A program made the position numbers and the translations under genes. From positions 1 through 64,000 of the forward strand of contig NZ_CAJHAJ010000006.1 of the NCBI RefSeq assembly GCF_904846345.1: 64,000 nt of DNA, written 5' to 3'. Under the pieces are notes generated by a model. That model made no database searches. It saw nothing but the letters and a program-made list of their open reading frames with translations, and was not told the DNA's origin. Origin of the DNA: Psychrobacter maritimus (lineage in GTDB: Bacteria > Pseudomonadota > Gammaproteobacteria > Pseudomonadales > Moraxellaceae). How positions within the stretch are numbered: position 1 is the stretch's first letter; each line of letters starts with the position of its first letter. This document shows positions 8,318 through 17,419 of this stretch, piece by piece.

Positions 8318-8546
8318 GATGCTCTCTTTATTGTCTTTATTTAAAGGGTAAAGCGTTTAGGCTATTTATACCAAGCACAAAAATAGGGTTAGCAGCGTCA
8401 AACTTGTTAAGTCTACTATCTATTAAATGTAGTACTTGCACTCGTTTATCACTACTCTGGTTTTTGGGAATGGGATTAAAGTTTCGTAGCCGGTAAAAGA
8501 TGTTAGAATTTGACAGATATACTAGCGTTTTTTAAGGTAAATTGCC

Positions 8547-9929
8547 ATGACCAACCCTACATCGATTGCTGATACCAATGATAATACTCATTCGACTATA
8601 AATTATGATAATAATTTAGATAACACTTTGGCTAATGGTCTAGAGAATAGCTTAGCGCATATTGACGACTTAAATTATGCCACCTTGACTGATGCGCTTG
8701 AACAAACCGTATTTGAAAACTTTGATGATGGCTTATATATTGGCATGATGTCTGGCACCAGCTTAGACGGTATGGACGTCGTGCTTTGTCAATTCGGTGG
8801 TGAAGAAAACACTCAACAACCCATGCGACTATTAGCAACTCGTAGTCAGGATTTCCCACCGCGCCTGCGAGAAGTGTTATTGGCTTTATGTCAGCCTAAT
8901 GGTGTGCAAGAATTAGTACCAACAGTGGGTGAACCAAACAGCGAATTAGACTGGTTCGGCTGGGCTAGTAAAGAATATGCTGAATTTGCCAGCGACGTGG
9001 TCAATAATTTGTTACAGCAATCCAATACTGATGTAGAGTCAGTGCTGGCAATTGGCTGTCATGGACAAACGGTGCGTCATCGTCCACAAATGGGCTTTAG
9101 CCTGCAATTGCTCGATGCCAATATCATCGCTGAGCGTACTGGTATTAGCGTGGTCAGTGATTTCCGCCGTCGCGATATGGCCGTTGGTGGTCAAGGTGCG
9201 CCTTTGGTACCTGCCTTTCACCAAGCTTTATTTGCCGCCCCTGATAGCACACGGGTGTTATTAAACTTGGGCGGTATTGCTAATATTACGGTCTTGCCAG
9301 CCAATGACAGTTCTGTTAATGATGCTGTTGTTAATAATAGTCCTGTCATTGGTTATGATACGGGTCCTGCCAATTTATTATTAGATGCGTGGACAGCATT
9401 GCATACGGATAAAGGTTACGATGCTGGCGGCGCATGGGCGCAGTCAGGCCAAGTCGTTGAGCCGCTACTTAATCAGCTGATAGAACATCCGTTTTTTGCA
9501 CGAACCTATCCGAAAAGCACGGGGCGTGAAGACTTTAACTTAGCATGGCTACAAAGCGAGCTGCAAAAATTTGACCAAGCCTCTGCTCATATTCGCTATT
9601 CATCAGCCGATGTACAGGCAACGCTTACTGAGCTGACCGCCATGAGTGCCAGTATGCAAATCAATATGTTTATTAATGCACAAGAAAATAGCTCGGTTTA
9701 CGTCTGCGGTGGCGGTGCGTTAAATGACTACTTGATGACCCGCTTACAGGCACATTTGCCCCATTGCACGGTAGAAACCACTGCCAGCTTAGGACTGAAT
9801 CCCGCTTGGGTCGAAGCCGTCGCCTTTGCGTGGCTGGCACGCCAAACTCTAATGGGCGAAACTGGTAACTTACCAGCTGTGACTGGCGCAAGTAAAGGCG
9901 TTGTACTGGGTCAGGTTTGTTTTGCCTGA
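8547..9929 (+). CDS. anmK: anhydro-N-acetylmuramic acid kinase
   Basis: Murein-recycling kinase that converts 1,6-anhydro-MurNAc and ATP to MurNAc-6-phosphate. The ATP-binding YIGMMSGTSLDGMD lies at 64-77, GCHGQTVRH near 171, and GYDTGPANLLLDAW in the C-terminal lobe. At 460 residues it is longer than the usual ~370. The first ~60 residues are a low-complexity Asn/Asp/Thr-rich extension. No later in-frame ATG would keep the core intact, so the extension appears real. Divergent from tyrS. Confidence 0.94.
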   Translation: MTNPTSIADTNDNTHSTINYDNNLDNTLANGLENSLAHIDDLNYATLTDALEQTVFENFDDGLYIGMMSGTSLDGMDVVLCQFGGEENTQQPMRLLATRSQDFPPRLREVLLALCQPNGVQELVPTVGEPNSELDWFGWASKEYAEFASDVVNNLLQQSNTDVESVLAIGCHGQTVRHRPQMGFSLQLLDANIIAERTGISVVSDFRRRDMAVGGQGAPLVPAFHQALFAAPDSTRVLLNLGGIANITVLPANDSSVNDAVVNNSPVIGYDTGPANLLLDAWTALHTDKGYDAGGAWAQSGQVVEPLLNQLIEHPFFARTYPKSTGREDFNLAWLQSELQKFDQASAHIRYSSADVQATLTELTAMSASMQINMFINAQENSSVYVCGGGALNDYLMTRLQAHLPHCTVETTASLGLNPAWVEAVAFAWLARQTLMGETGNLPAVTGASKGVVLGQVCFA

Positions 9930-9944
9930 TTGGTCAAATTTTAG

Positions 9945-9975
9945 TTTACATACGTACACTTATGTGTTTTATAAT
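9945..9975 (+). promoter_or_regulatory. candidate fabF promoter
   Basis: TTTACA (9945-9950) and a perfect TATAAT (9970-9975) are separated by 19 bp, about 50 bp ahead of the fabF start. The spacer is slightly long, so this is moderate evidence. Confidence 0.45.
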
Positions 9976-10024
9976 GGCTTTTGAAATAACATCCTCTTAG
10001 GACCGTAAGTACAGGATATAGCGC

Positions 10025-11428
10025 ATGAGCCAGCATAGCAGTTTACCGACCGACTCACTTACCGAGCAAACGATGAATAATACTCCCGTGGATATTGCTG
10101 CCAAACAAGCATATAAGCCAAGACAGAAACCACCGCACTACGAGCGTTCTGACGATATGCGCGTGGTGGTCACCGGTATGGGCGCGGTGACGCCTTTGGG
10201 ATTAGATGTCGAAAGCTCATGGGCAAGCCTGCTTAATGGCGAGAGCGGTATCGCGCCAATTACCCATTTTGATGCAACAGACTATCGTGCGCGAATTGCC
10301 GGTGTGGTCAAGGATTTTGACGCCAAGCAATATATGAATGCCAAAGACGCGCGCCGCTATGATGAGTTTATGCATTATGCCGTTGCGGCGTCTGCTATGG
10401 CATTAAAAAATGCCGGCTTTATCGATGAAGTCAGCGCTGCTGATGCGCCTGTGCAGAATGTCGACCAAGAGCGCTTTGGGGTGATTTTGGGTTCAGGTAT
10501 TGGTGGTATTCAAACCATTGAAAACAGTCGCGATACCCTACGTGAAAAAGGCGCGCTGAAAGTGTCGCCTTTTATCATCCCTGGTTCTATCGTCAATATG
10601 GCAGCAGGTTTGGTTGCGATTAAACATACTTTAAAAGGTCCAAACCTTGCGACCTCGACTGCTTGTACCACCGCGACCCATGCGATAGGAATTGCCGCAC
10701 GCTTGATTGCGTATGGTGATGTCGATGTGATGCTAGCAGGTGGTAGTGAAAAAGGCTCAAGCCCACTTGGTATATCAGGTTTTGGGGCGATGCATGCCCT
10801 CTCAACTCGTAATGACGAGCCAACCAAAGCCTCACGTCCTTTTGATAAAGACCGTGATGGTTTTGTGCTTGGTGATGGCGCTGGTGTCGTCGTCCTTGAA
10901 AGCCTTGCCCATGCTAAAGCGCGCGGAGCAACGATATTGGCTGAACTGGTTGGCTTTGGTATGAGTGATGATGCAAGCCATATTACCGCACCACCAGAAG
11001 ATGGTAGCGGTGCGGCACGAGCCATGCGCAATGCCTTAAACGATGCCGGTATCGAGCCTGCCGCAGTTGGCTACGTCAACGCCCATGGGACCAGTACTCC
11101 TGCTGGTGATGTCGCCGAATCTATTGCGATTGAAACCGTCTTTGCGCCAGTGAAAGACAGCATTTTGGTCAGCTCAACCAAATCTATGACTGGTCATCTA
11201 TTGGGTGCTGCTGGTGGTGTTGAAGCGATATTTACCGTCCTTGCCCTACAGCATCAGCATGTACCGCCAACCATTAATTTGGACAATGTCGAAGACAACT
11301 GTAATCTTGATTATGTTGCCAATCAATCACGCAAAGTTGAGAACTTACAATATGCAGTGTCTAACAGCTTTGGCTTTGGCGGCACTAACGGCTCATTGAT
11401 ATTTGCCCGTTGGCCGGTGCAACCCTAA
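10025..11428 (+). CDS. fabF: beta-ketoacyl-ACP synthase II
   Basis: Condensing enzyme of type II fatty-acid elongation. It joins malonyl-ACP to acyl-ACP with loss of CO2. The Cys-His-His triad is complete: C214 (TACTTATH), H354 (VNAHGTSTPAGD) and H391 (SMTGHLLGAAG). The C-terminal NSFGFGGTNG is typical. The conserved core begins at Met45 (MRVVVTGMGAVTPLG), leaving a 44-residue polar N-terminal extension. An ATG at codon 17 is a possible later start. The gene is not in a fab cluster here. A terminator at 11522-11558 ends it. Confidence 0.94.
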   Translation: MSQHSSLPTDSLTEQTMNNTPVDIAAKQAYKPRQKPPHYERSDDMRVVVTGMGAVTPLGLDVESSWASLLNGESGIAPITHFDATDYRARIAGVVKDFDAKQYMNAKDARRYDEFMHYAVAASAMALKNAGFIDEVSAADAPVQNVDQERFGVILGSGIGGIQTIENSRDTLREKGALKVSPFIIPGSIVNMAAGLVAIKHTLKGPNLATSTACTTATHAIGIAARLIAYGDVDVMLAGGSEKGSSPLGISGFGAMHALSTRNDEPTKASRPFDKDRDGFVLGDGAGVVVLESLAHAKARGATILAELVGFGMSDDASHITAPPEDGSGAARAMRNALNDAGIEPAAVGYVNAHGTSTPAGDVAESIAIETVFAPVKDSILVSSTKSMTGHLLGAAGGVEAIFTVLALQHQHVPPTINLDNVEDNCNLDYVANQSRKVENLQYAVSNSFGFGGTNGSLIFARWPVQP

Positions 11429-11521
11429 AGCTAAAAGAAATACCAGAAACAGCGCCAAAAAGCTTTTGATAGTCGCCGTTGTAACCTTGGTGTCAGATTT
11501 ACTACGTTTGTCCACTTGCAG

Positions 11522-11558
11522 CCCCTTATCGTACTTGCGTATGATAAGGGGTAATTTT
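11522..11558 (+). terminator. fabF terminator
   Basis: A 13-bp stem (CCCCTTATC continuing through GTAC) with a TTGC loop spans 11522-11551, followed by TAATTTTT. It lies between fabF and the next plus-strand gene. Confidence 0.88.
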
Positions 11559-11580
11559 TGGAACATTTATGGAAGATACC

Positions 11581-12510
11581 ATGTCAAGCTACTCATTTTC
11601 CCATCAGTTTTATCAACGCTGGACGTGTGCACCTGAGCCTATACACGCGGCAATCACCCAAGAGCTAAAAGACATCACCACCTTACTGCAAACAGAGACG
11701 CCATTTGAGAGCTTTGTTTTTAGCACCCACGACTTAGACGCGCATCTTGACAATCTTTATGAGAATCATGACGCCGAGCAAGCCATTGCCAAAGCCATCG
11801 CGGACAAACAAGCCCAAGCGCGTGCTACTGCTGAAAAAGAACGGCTAGAAGAACAACAAAAAATACAAGCGGCAGAAGAAGCCAAGCGTAAAGCAGAGGC
11901 TAAGATAGAAGAAGAAACCCGATTGCGTGAAGAAGCAGAAGCGGCGCAACAAGCACCACAGAAAAATGAGCTATTAGCAGCGGATAAAAACAGTTCAGAT
12001 AAAAGCGGTTCTGATGCTAAAACTGCTATCACTCATGCTAATGACACTAGCAAGGTCACAGCGCCAAGCGTAGATAATATTGATAAGGTTAATAATAGTG
12101 CTGATAGCAATGCTGCTAAAGCTCAGCCTACTGAACCATCAAATGCCGTAAAAACTGATGTTAATAACGACTCTAGTGCTAGCTCTGAAAATAAAACTGT
12201 CAGTGAGCATGCCAATACAATTAGCGGCAATGCAATTAGCGATAGCCATATTGCTAATGATAAGCGCATTAAAGAAGATAGCAGCATTAAAACAATCAAT
12301 GATAAAGCCAGCGCCGCCATCAAGCTGGCATTAAAAGATGCAAAGCTAAATACCACCCATCAAGAGCTAATCCGTGAGCTTGAAATGCAAATTGATGATT
12401 ATCTTAGTGAACAAATGATGCTGATGTCTGAAAACTTAAAATCTTGGTTACGGGCGGAGATGACTCAAAATTTAAGTGAAGATAAAGTAGAAACGAATAA
12501 AGAATCGTAA
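11581..12510 (+). CDS. hypothetical coiled-coil protein
   Basis: 309 residues counted from the ATG at 11581, which has GGAAGA just upstream. An ATG at 11569 is possible but overlaps that site. The first ~60 residues are compact and mixed (QFYQRWTCAPEPIHAAI). Residues ~60-140 are a long Glu/Ala/Lys/Arg heptad-like helix, ~140-245 are low-complexity Asn/Ser/Asp/Lys, and ~245-300 are a second helical segment (ELEMQIDDYLSEQMMLM). There is no signal peptide or membrane helix. I do not recognise a family. The shape suggests a scaffolding or tether protein, which is inference only. Confidence 0.7.
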   Translation: MSSYSFSHQFYQRWTCAPEPIHAAITQELKDITTLLQTETPFESFVFSTHDLDAHLDNLYENHDAEQAIAKAIADKQAQARATAEKERLEEQQKIQAAEEAKRKAEAKIEEETRLREEAEAAQQAPQKNELLAADKNSSDKSGSDAKTAITHANDTSKVTAPSVDNIDKVNNSADSNAAKAQPTEPSNAVKTDVNNDSSASSENKTVSEHANTISGNAISDSHIANDKRIKEDSSIKTINDKASAAIKLALKDAKLNTTHQELIRELEMQIDDYLSEQMMLMSENLKSWLRAEMTQNLSEDKVETNKES

Positions 12511-12567
12511 AAAAGCTAAATATTGCTATCCGTTCATAAATCGATAGCAATAAATCTCTAGAATAGA

Positions 12568-12598
12568 AAAAGCCCCGTAAATTTACGGGGCTTTTTTT
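12568..12598. terminator. bidirectional terminator
   Basis: AGCCCCGTAAA/TTTACGGGGCT (12571-12592), flanked by A and T runs, sits between the coiled-coil gene (plus) and aminopeptidase P (minus). Confidence 0.93.
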
Positions 12599-12628
12599 GT
12601 TTTAAATTCAGGAATATAAGCTTTTATT

Positions 12629-14464
12629 TTAGATAGCTTTTGTACGCTCGGTTAACCATTCAAGTGCCGCACCTTTAACTCGGTCTTTTAGCTCGGCATA
12701 AACTTGGCTATGATAGTCATTTAGCCAATCAATCTCTACTTGGGTTAATAATGCAGGCTCAATCAAACGCGTATCGATTGGGCAATAAGTGATGGTCTCA
12801 AAGTTTAAGAATTTGCCAAACTCAGTCTCAGTCGGACTCGCCACTGGCATATTGACCACTAAGTTTTCAATACGAATACCCCACTTGCCTTCACGGTATA
12901 AACCTGGCTCATTACTGGATATCATGCCTACTTTCATGGCGCGCTCTTTTGGCGTACTGGCACTATAAGCAATGACTTGTGGGCCTTCATGCACATTTAA
13001 GAAGTAACCAACACCATGTCCGGTACCATGACCATAATCCATTTGTGCCTGCCATAATGGTGCACGGCAAATCGCATCGATGAGTGGTGAAGCAATGCCA
13101 TCAGGGAAATGCGCTTTTGCTAACGCAATATGTGCTTTAAGCACGGTGGTAAAGTCACGTTTATGCTCGCTGCTTACTTTGCCAATACCGACCACACGGG
13201 TGATATCGGTAGTACCGTTTTGATACTGGGCGCCTGAGTCAATCAGCAATAATCCACCTTCGCCCTCAGCGACGTCAAGGTAGCTGAATTTTTCTGGCGT
13301 CGCGCGGTAATGCGGCAGTGCACCATTTTCATTAAAGCCTGCAATCGTTGGAAAGCTTGGCGATACGTAATGCGGCTGCTGACTACGTGCTTCGATGAGC
13401 ATACTATCGACATCAAGCTCACTTAAACGTTCACCGGCTGCTAGACGCTGCTCAAATGTAGCGAAAAACTCACTTAATGCCGCGCCATCTTGACGCATGG
13501 CTTCACGTACATGATCAATATCTGAGTCAGATTTAACTGATTTAAGCAAAGTACTTGGTGCCATTTGCTCGATAAAGCCAACATCGTCCGCCATCTTTGA
13601 TAGCGTACCGACTGCCACTTTACTTGGGTCTAGCAATAATAAATCTTCTGGCGTTAATGTAGACAATGCTTCTTGCACCGCTTCATAATCAGCAAGCGTG
13701 ATACCACTGTCTTTTAGGGCTTTTTCAATGTCAGCGCTGACTTTATTATTATCAATAAACAAGGTCGCTTTATCCGCATCAATCAACATATGCGCCAAAA
13801 ATACAGGGTTATAATCGACATCAGCGCCGCGTAAGTTGGTCAACCAAGCGATATCATCTAAGCTTGAAAGCAAATGATGGGTTGCGCCTGCATCCGCCAT
13901 ACCTGCGCGCACGGCGGCAAGTTTTGAGGTCGCAGACTGCGCAACAAATTGCTCATCGTGTTGGTATAGTTGTGCCGATGGTAGCGCTGGACGATCGCTC
14001 CATATATCTGTCAATACATCGCGTTCAGTGATTAAGGTAATATCATTGGCGTCAAAAGCATCAAGCAATCTGTCTTGCTCAGCGATAGACAGCACATTAC
14101 CATCGACGGCCACGCTATCGCCCTCGGCCAAGTGCGTAGCGAGCCAATCGATATGGTTTGGCTGACCGGGTGCCAGTTTCTCTAAAGTGATACCGGTGCC
14201 TGCTAATTGATGAGCGGCGTGTACCCAATAGCGGCTATCTGTCCACAGTCCCGCAAAATCAGCGGTAACGACCAACGTACCGACTGAACCGGTAAACCCT
14301 GATAACCATAAACGCGCTTGCCAATACTCAGGCAAGTACTCAGATAAATGTGGATCTGCTGACGGCACGATAATCGCGGTCAGGTCTTGCGCCGCAATAG
14401 CAGCACGCAGGCTGGTAATACGTTGTTGAATTTCAGTTTTTGGAATGGCTTCTTGAGTAGACAT
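12629..14464 (-). CDS. aminopeptidase P family metallopeptidase (Xaa-Pro)
   Basis: 611-residue M24B peptidase. It removes an N-terminal residue that precedes proline, using two Mn/Zn ions. All five expected metal ligands are visible: D409, D420, H483 (GHGTGHGVG), E519 (SNEPGLY) and E533 (RIEN). Two creatinase-like N-terminal domains occupy ~10-310, and a short C-terminal M24 extension follows the catalytic domain. This matches the ~600-residue three-domain type, not the ~440-residue PepP. AAGGGA precedes the ATG. It lies downstream of a peptide transporter on the same strand, which fits a shared role in peptide use. Confidence 0.92.
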   Translation of the reverse strand: MSTQEAIPKTEIQQRITSLRAAIAAQDLTAIIVPSADPHLSEYLPEYWQARLWLSGFTGSVGTLVVTADFAGLWTDSRYWVHAAHQLAGTGITLEKLAPGQPNHIDWLATHLAEGDSVAVDGNVLSIAEQDRLLDAFDANDITLITERDVLTDIWSDRPALPSAQLYQHDEQFVAQSATSKLAAVRAGMADAGATHHLLSSLDDIAWLTNLRGADVDYNPVFLAHMLIDADKATLFIDNNKVSADIEKALKDSGITLADYEAVQEALSTLTPEDLLLLDPSKVAVGTLSKMADDVGFIEQMAPSTLLKSVKSDSDIDHVREAMRQDGAALSEFFATFEQRLAAGERLSELDVDSMLIEARSQQPHYVSPSFPTIAGFNENGALPHYRATPEKFSYLDVAEGEGGLLLIDSGAQYQNGTTDITRVVGIGKVSSEHKRDFTTVLKAHIALAKAHFPDGIASPLIDAICRAPLWQAQMDYGHGTGHGVGYFLNVHEGPQVIAYSASTPKERAMKVGMISSNEPGLYREGKWGIRIENLVVNMPVASPTETEFGKFLNFETITYCPIDTRLIEPALLTQVEIDWLNDYHSQVYAELKDRVKGAALEWLTERTKAI

Positions 14465-14919
14465 AACGTCCCTTATTGTATATAAAAAATTAGTATAAAA
14501 GCACGAGCACCATGCTATTTAAAACGCTGCATAAGTAGAAAAAACCCTCTCAATACAGCGCCGCAGAATCGATAGGTTCTCGATATATTGTTATTATAAA
14601 CTGACATCATCAGCTGATTATTAGCGGTTGATTAAGTGGGCGTTTATTAAGTTTGCTACAGATACAACCTAGCGCATATAACGATATGGGGATGATAACT
14701 GACTTATAAATGCCTTTAACAGCAATACCTATTTAATCGTGAAAGAATCGTAAAGGAATCATGAACGAATCGTAAAAATGATCGATAACTCAAAATAAAA
14801 GAAGCCACTGTTTAGTAGCTTCTTTATTTTTATCACCTATCAAATGACGGCTATAAAGAGTGCTATAAATAGCGCTAATACTCTTGTGCTTATATTGGCC
14901 GCTTGTTTACGTTCATTGC
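14465..14919. other. intergenic region between peptide transporter and aminopeptidase
   Basis: 455 bp with no credible reading frame. A terminator-like hairpin (AGAAGC...GCTTCT) lies at 14796-14830, with T-rich sequence on both sides. The rest is AT-rich spacer that should contain the aminopeptidase promoter. I cannot place the promoter with confidence. Confidence 0.5.
14796..14830. terminator. terminator of the POT transporter gene
   Basis: AGAAGC (14800-14805) pairs with GCTTCT (14818-14823), with one mismatch and three further pairs around a GTTT loop. T runs lie on both sides. Confidence 0.7.
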
Positions 14920-16476
14920 CTATATTCTGATATTACTGCTGTTTTTAATCATATTGCTCATCGGTTTTGACAATGCTAATAAAATCAGCGCGGTCACTAC
15001 CAAGAACATGGTCATAATAGAGAATAAATCCGGTAAACCTTCGATTTTATCAGCGGTGACATGGCTACCAAAGAAGGCAGCGACCAAGTTACCCATCGCA
15101 ATAGAAGCAAAAAACAGCCCCATGATTTGACCTTGCATCCCTTCAGGTGCCAAGCGCGTCATTGACGACATACCAACAGGACTTAGCGCCAGCTCACCTA
15201 GCGTCAGTAAAAACAAACTGCCAACCAACCACAGTGGTGATGCCAAAGCACCGGGAGCGACCAAGATACTTTTTGATGCCATAATCATCAGCCCAAAACC
15301 TGCAGCGGCTAACAACATACCAAGCGCAAATTTTACCATGCTATTAGGCTCAAGACCTTTAGCACCGAGCTTCACCCACAAAATACTGATAATGGGCGCT
15401 AATAATAAAATAAATAACGGATTGAGCGACTGAAACCAAATACTTGGGATATGAAAACCCATGACTTCTAAATCCGTATAACGGTCAGCAAATAAGTTAA
15501 ACGAGGTTGGCTGCTGATCAAAACTTGACCAAAACAAGGTTGAACCAATAATCAATAACAGACAGACCAGTAAGCGTTTTTTATCTGAGGAGCTCAACCG
15601 TGATGACATAAACATCACCGCAAAATATAGTAGCACCACAGCTGCGATGGTATAGGTCATATACTCTGCGACCAATATCGGATTAAATGGCATCAAACCG
15701 GTGCTAATGAGCACAATCAATACCACAAAAATAGCCGCAACGCCTAATACCCAGCGCCCTATATTTTGGAATCGGTCATTTGCATGTTCCCAATCAGCGG
15801 TGATGTTTTTGGCACGCGCATAACGATTTAATGTCTTTCTGGCTGAAAAACGGTAAATCAGTAACGAAGCCAGCATACCAATACCACCGACGCCAAAGCC
15901 TGCATGCCACATGCCTTTTTCTCTAAACACCCCAACAATCAGCGCTGCCAATAGCGCACCGATATTGATACCCATATAAAACAGCGTAAATCCTGCGTCA
16001 CGGCGATTGTCCGTTTCGGGATATAACGCCCCAACCATGACCGTAATACAGGTCTTAAACAATCCTGACCCAATGACAATAAACATCAAGCCGACAAAGA
16101 ATAGCACCATGCCAAACATGGCTGACAACGCAATACATAAATGCCCAAGCGCAATAATGATACTGCCCCACCACAGCGCCCGCTCCTGACCAAGCCAGTT
16201 ATCCGCCAACCAGCCGCCCGGTACTGCCGCCAAATATAATGAACCGGCGAAAATACCATAGATGGCAGAAGCCGTTGCTTCATCAAAACCGAAACCACCA
16301 CTGCCAACCGTCGCCACCATAAAGAGTACTAATAATGGACGAATACTATAATAAGAAAAACGCTCCCACATCTCGGTGAAAAATAACGAGCTTAAGGGTT
16401 TAGGATGCCCCATAAAGCCATTATCTAATGCTTCTAATTCAGCAGCACTAGCGTTCGATTGTGAGTCTGTGCTCAT
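14920..16476 (-). CDS. POT family proton-dependent oligopeptide transporter
   Basis: Inner-membrane symporter of di- and tripeptides with protons, 518 residues, with about 14 predicted membrane helices. The family signature ERFSYYSIRPLLVLF (38-52) corresponds to the ExxERFxYY motif of POT/PTR2 proteins. FYMGINIGALLAALIVG near 180-200 is the second hallmark. AAGGAATAG precedes the ATG. With the downstream aminopeptidase P it could form a peptide uptake and breakdown pair, although a terminator lies between them. Confidence 0.93.
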   Translation of the reverse strand: MSTDSQSNASAAELEALDNGFMGHPKPLSSLFFTEMWERFSYYSIRPLLVLFMVATVGSGGFGFDEATASAIYGIFAGSLYLAAVPGGWLADNWLGQERALWWGSIIIALGHLCIALSAMFGMVLFFVGLMFIVIGSGLFKTCITVMVGALYPETDNRRDAGFTLFYMGINIGALLAALIVGVFREKGMWHAGFGVGGIGMLASLLIYRFSARKTLNRYARAKNITADWEHANDRFQNIGRWVLGVAAIFVVLIVLISTGLMPFNPILVAEYMTYTIAAVVLLYFAVMFMSSRLSSSDKKRLLVCLLLIIGSTLFWSSFDQQPTSFNLFADRYTDLEVMGFHIPSIWFQSLNPLFILLLAPIISILWVKLGAKGLEPNSMVKFALGMLLAAAGFGLMIMASKSILVAPGALASPLWLVGSLFLLTLGELALSPVGMSSMTRLAPEGMQGQIMGLFFASIAMGNLVAAFFGSHVTADKIEGLPDLFSIMTMFLVVTALILLALSKPMSNMIKNSSNIRI

Positions 16477-16616
16477 AAATCTATTCCTTTAAAAACCACT
16501 GTAATGATGACCAAACTTCTAATTATTCTGCTAGGCGGTCACATAGGCGCATTATTGTTTCACTTGCCTAGAACCAAGTAAAGAAAAAAAGGTTTAATAA
16601 TTACACAAGTACCCAC

Positions 16617-16654
16617 AAAAAAACCCGCCCTCAATTCGCTAAGGGCGGGTTTTT
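16617..16654. terminator. terminator between POT and the Ala/Glu-rich protein gene
   Basis: ACCCGCCCT (16623-16631) pairs with AGGGCGGGT (16642-16650), with A and T runs on the two sides. Facing minus-strand genes on both sides, it most likely ends the gene at 16812-17258. Confidence 0.88.
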
Positions 16655-16811
16655 ATGAGCTGTACAAATAAAACAATCGCCATGACCGTTTTAATTAATC
16701 AATATTATTAATCAATACCATAGACATTAGAAGCAATATTATAAGAGATATAGCTATGACAAACTCTATTGCTAGGTCTAGAAATTGAAGCAACAGCTAT
16801 CTAAATAAAAA

Positions 16812-17258
16812 TTACTCTGCTGTCGCAGCTTTTTCAGTCGTGCCAGCATCCAAATCAGCATCGGCTTGCTCGGCTGTCACGTCAGCATCAGCAACCGCTG
16901 CTTGATTAACAGTGCCTTCAGCCGTGGCTGTACCAGCTTCAGCGCTAACCACAGCACTGTCCGCATCGGTAGCTGGCGTTGCGTTAGCATCCGCTGCAGT
17001 ATCGCTCGTTGCTGCTGCATCAGTCTCTGCAGCAGGCGCAGCCGCTGTTTCAGCAGTCGCAGCTTCTTCCGGAGCAGCAGTTGCTTCTGCTTCCTCGGCG
17101 GCTGACGCTTCAATGGTCTCAGGAGTGATATGCTCACCCGCTGGACGCAAGAAACCAGAAATGCCAATCAATAAGACGATACCTAAAAATAAGGCAACAC
17201 CGCCTAAAGCATATAGGAACTCTTTCTTGGGGTTGTTATTAACGATATCTTCTGACAT
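16812..17258 (-). CDS. hypothetical single-pass membrane protein with Ala/Glu/Asp-rich tail
   Basis: 148 residues. A short polar N-terminus (1-12) is followed by one membrane helix at ~14-36 (ALGGVALFLGIVLLIGISGF). After it come ~110 residues made almost only of Ala, Glu, Asp and Thr. With a positive-poor start the topology is uncertain, but the acidic tail is probably periplasmic. GGATAAGGT precedes the ATG. I do not recognise a family. Such tails are acidic and probably disordered. Confidence 0.7.
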   Translation of the reverse strand: MSEDIVNNNPKKEFLYALGGVALFLGIVLLIGISGFLRPAGEHITPETIEASAAEEAEATAAPEEAATAETAAAPAAETDAAATSDTAADANATPATDADSAVVSAEAGTATAEGTVNQAAVADADVTAEQADADLDAGTTEKAATAE

Positions 17259-17419
17259 ACCTTATCCACCTTGCACAGAATATTTAAAATATTGGGCTAT
17301 TATATCGCAATTTATACTGATTTGTGAAAACCCTTAACTATTTAAAGGTTTTATTCATAAAAAAAGTGAAATCCGCTCTATATTGCCATGCTTAACGTAT
17401 CAAATTACTAAATGGCAAC

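Noticed and set aside
10510-11031. 173-codon frame antisense to fabF
   Set aside because: It lies wholly inside fabF, is rich in Ser/Pro/Arg as antisense shadows are, and has no ribosome binding site.
11403-11636. 77-codon frame between fabF and the coiled-coil gene
   Set aside because: It starts inside fabF, runs through the fabF terminator and overlaps the next gene start.
14903-15130. 75-codon plus-strand frame at the 3' end of the POT gene
   Set aside because: Its hydrophobic start is antisense to transporter helices and no ribosome binding site is visible.
16866-17337. Long open frames on both strands over the Ala/Glu-rich protein gene
   Set aside because: They come from the GCN-type repeat composition. 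Only the minus-strand frame has a good ribosome binding site and a membrane helix.
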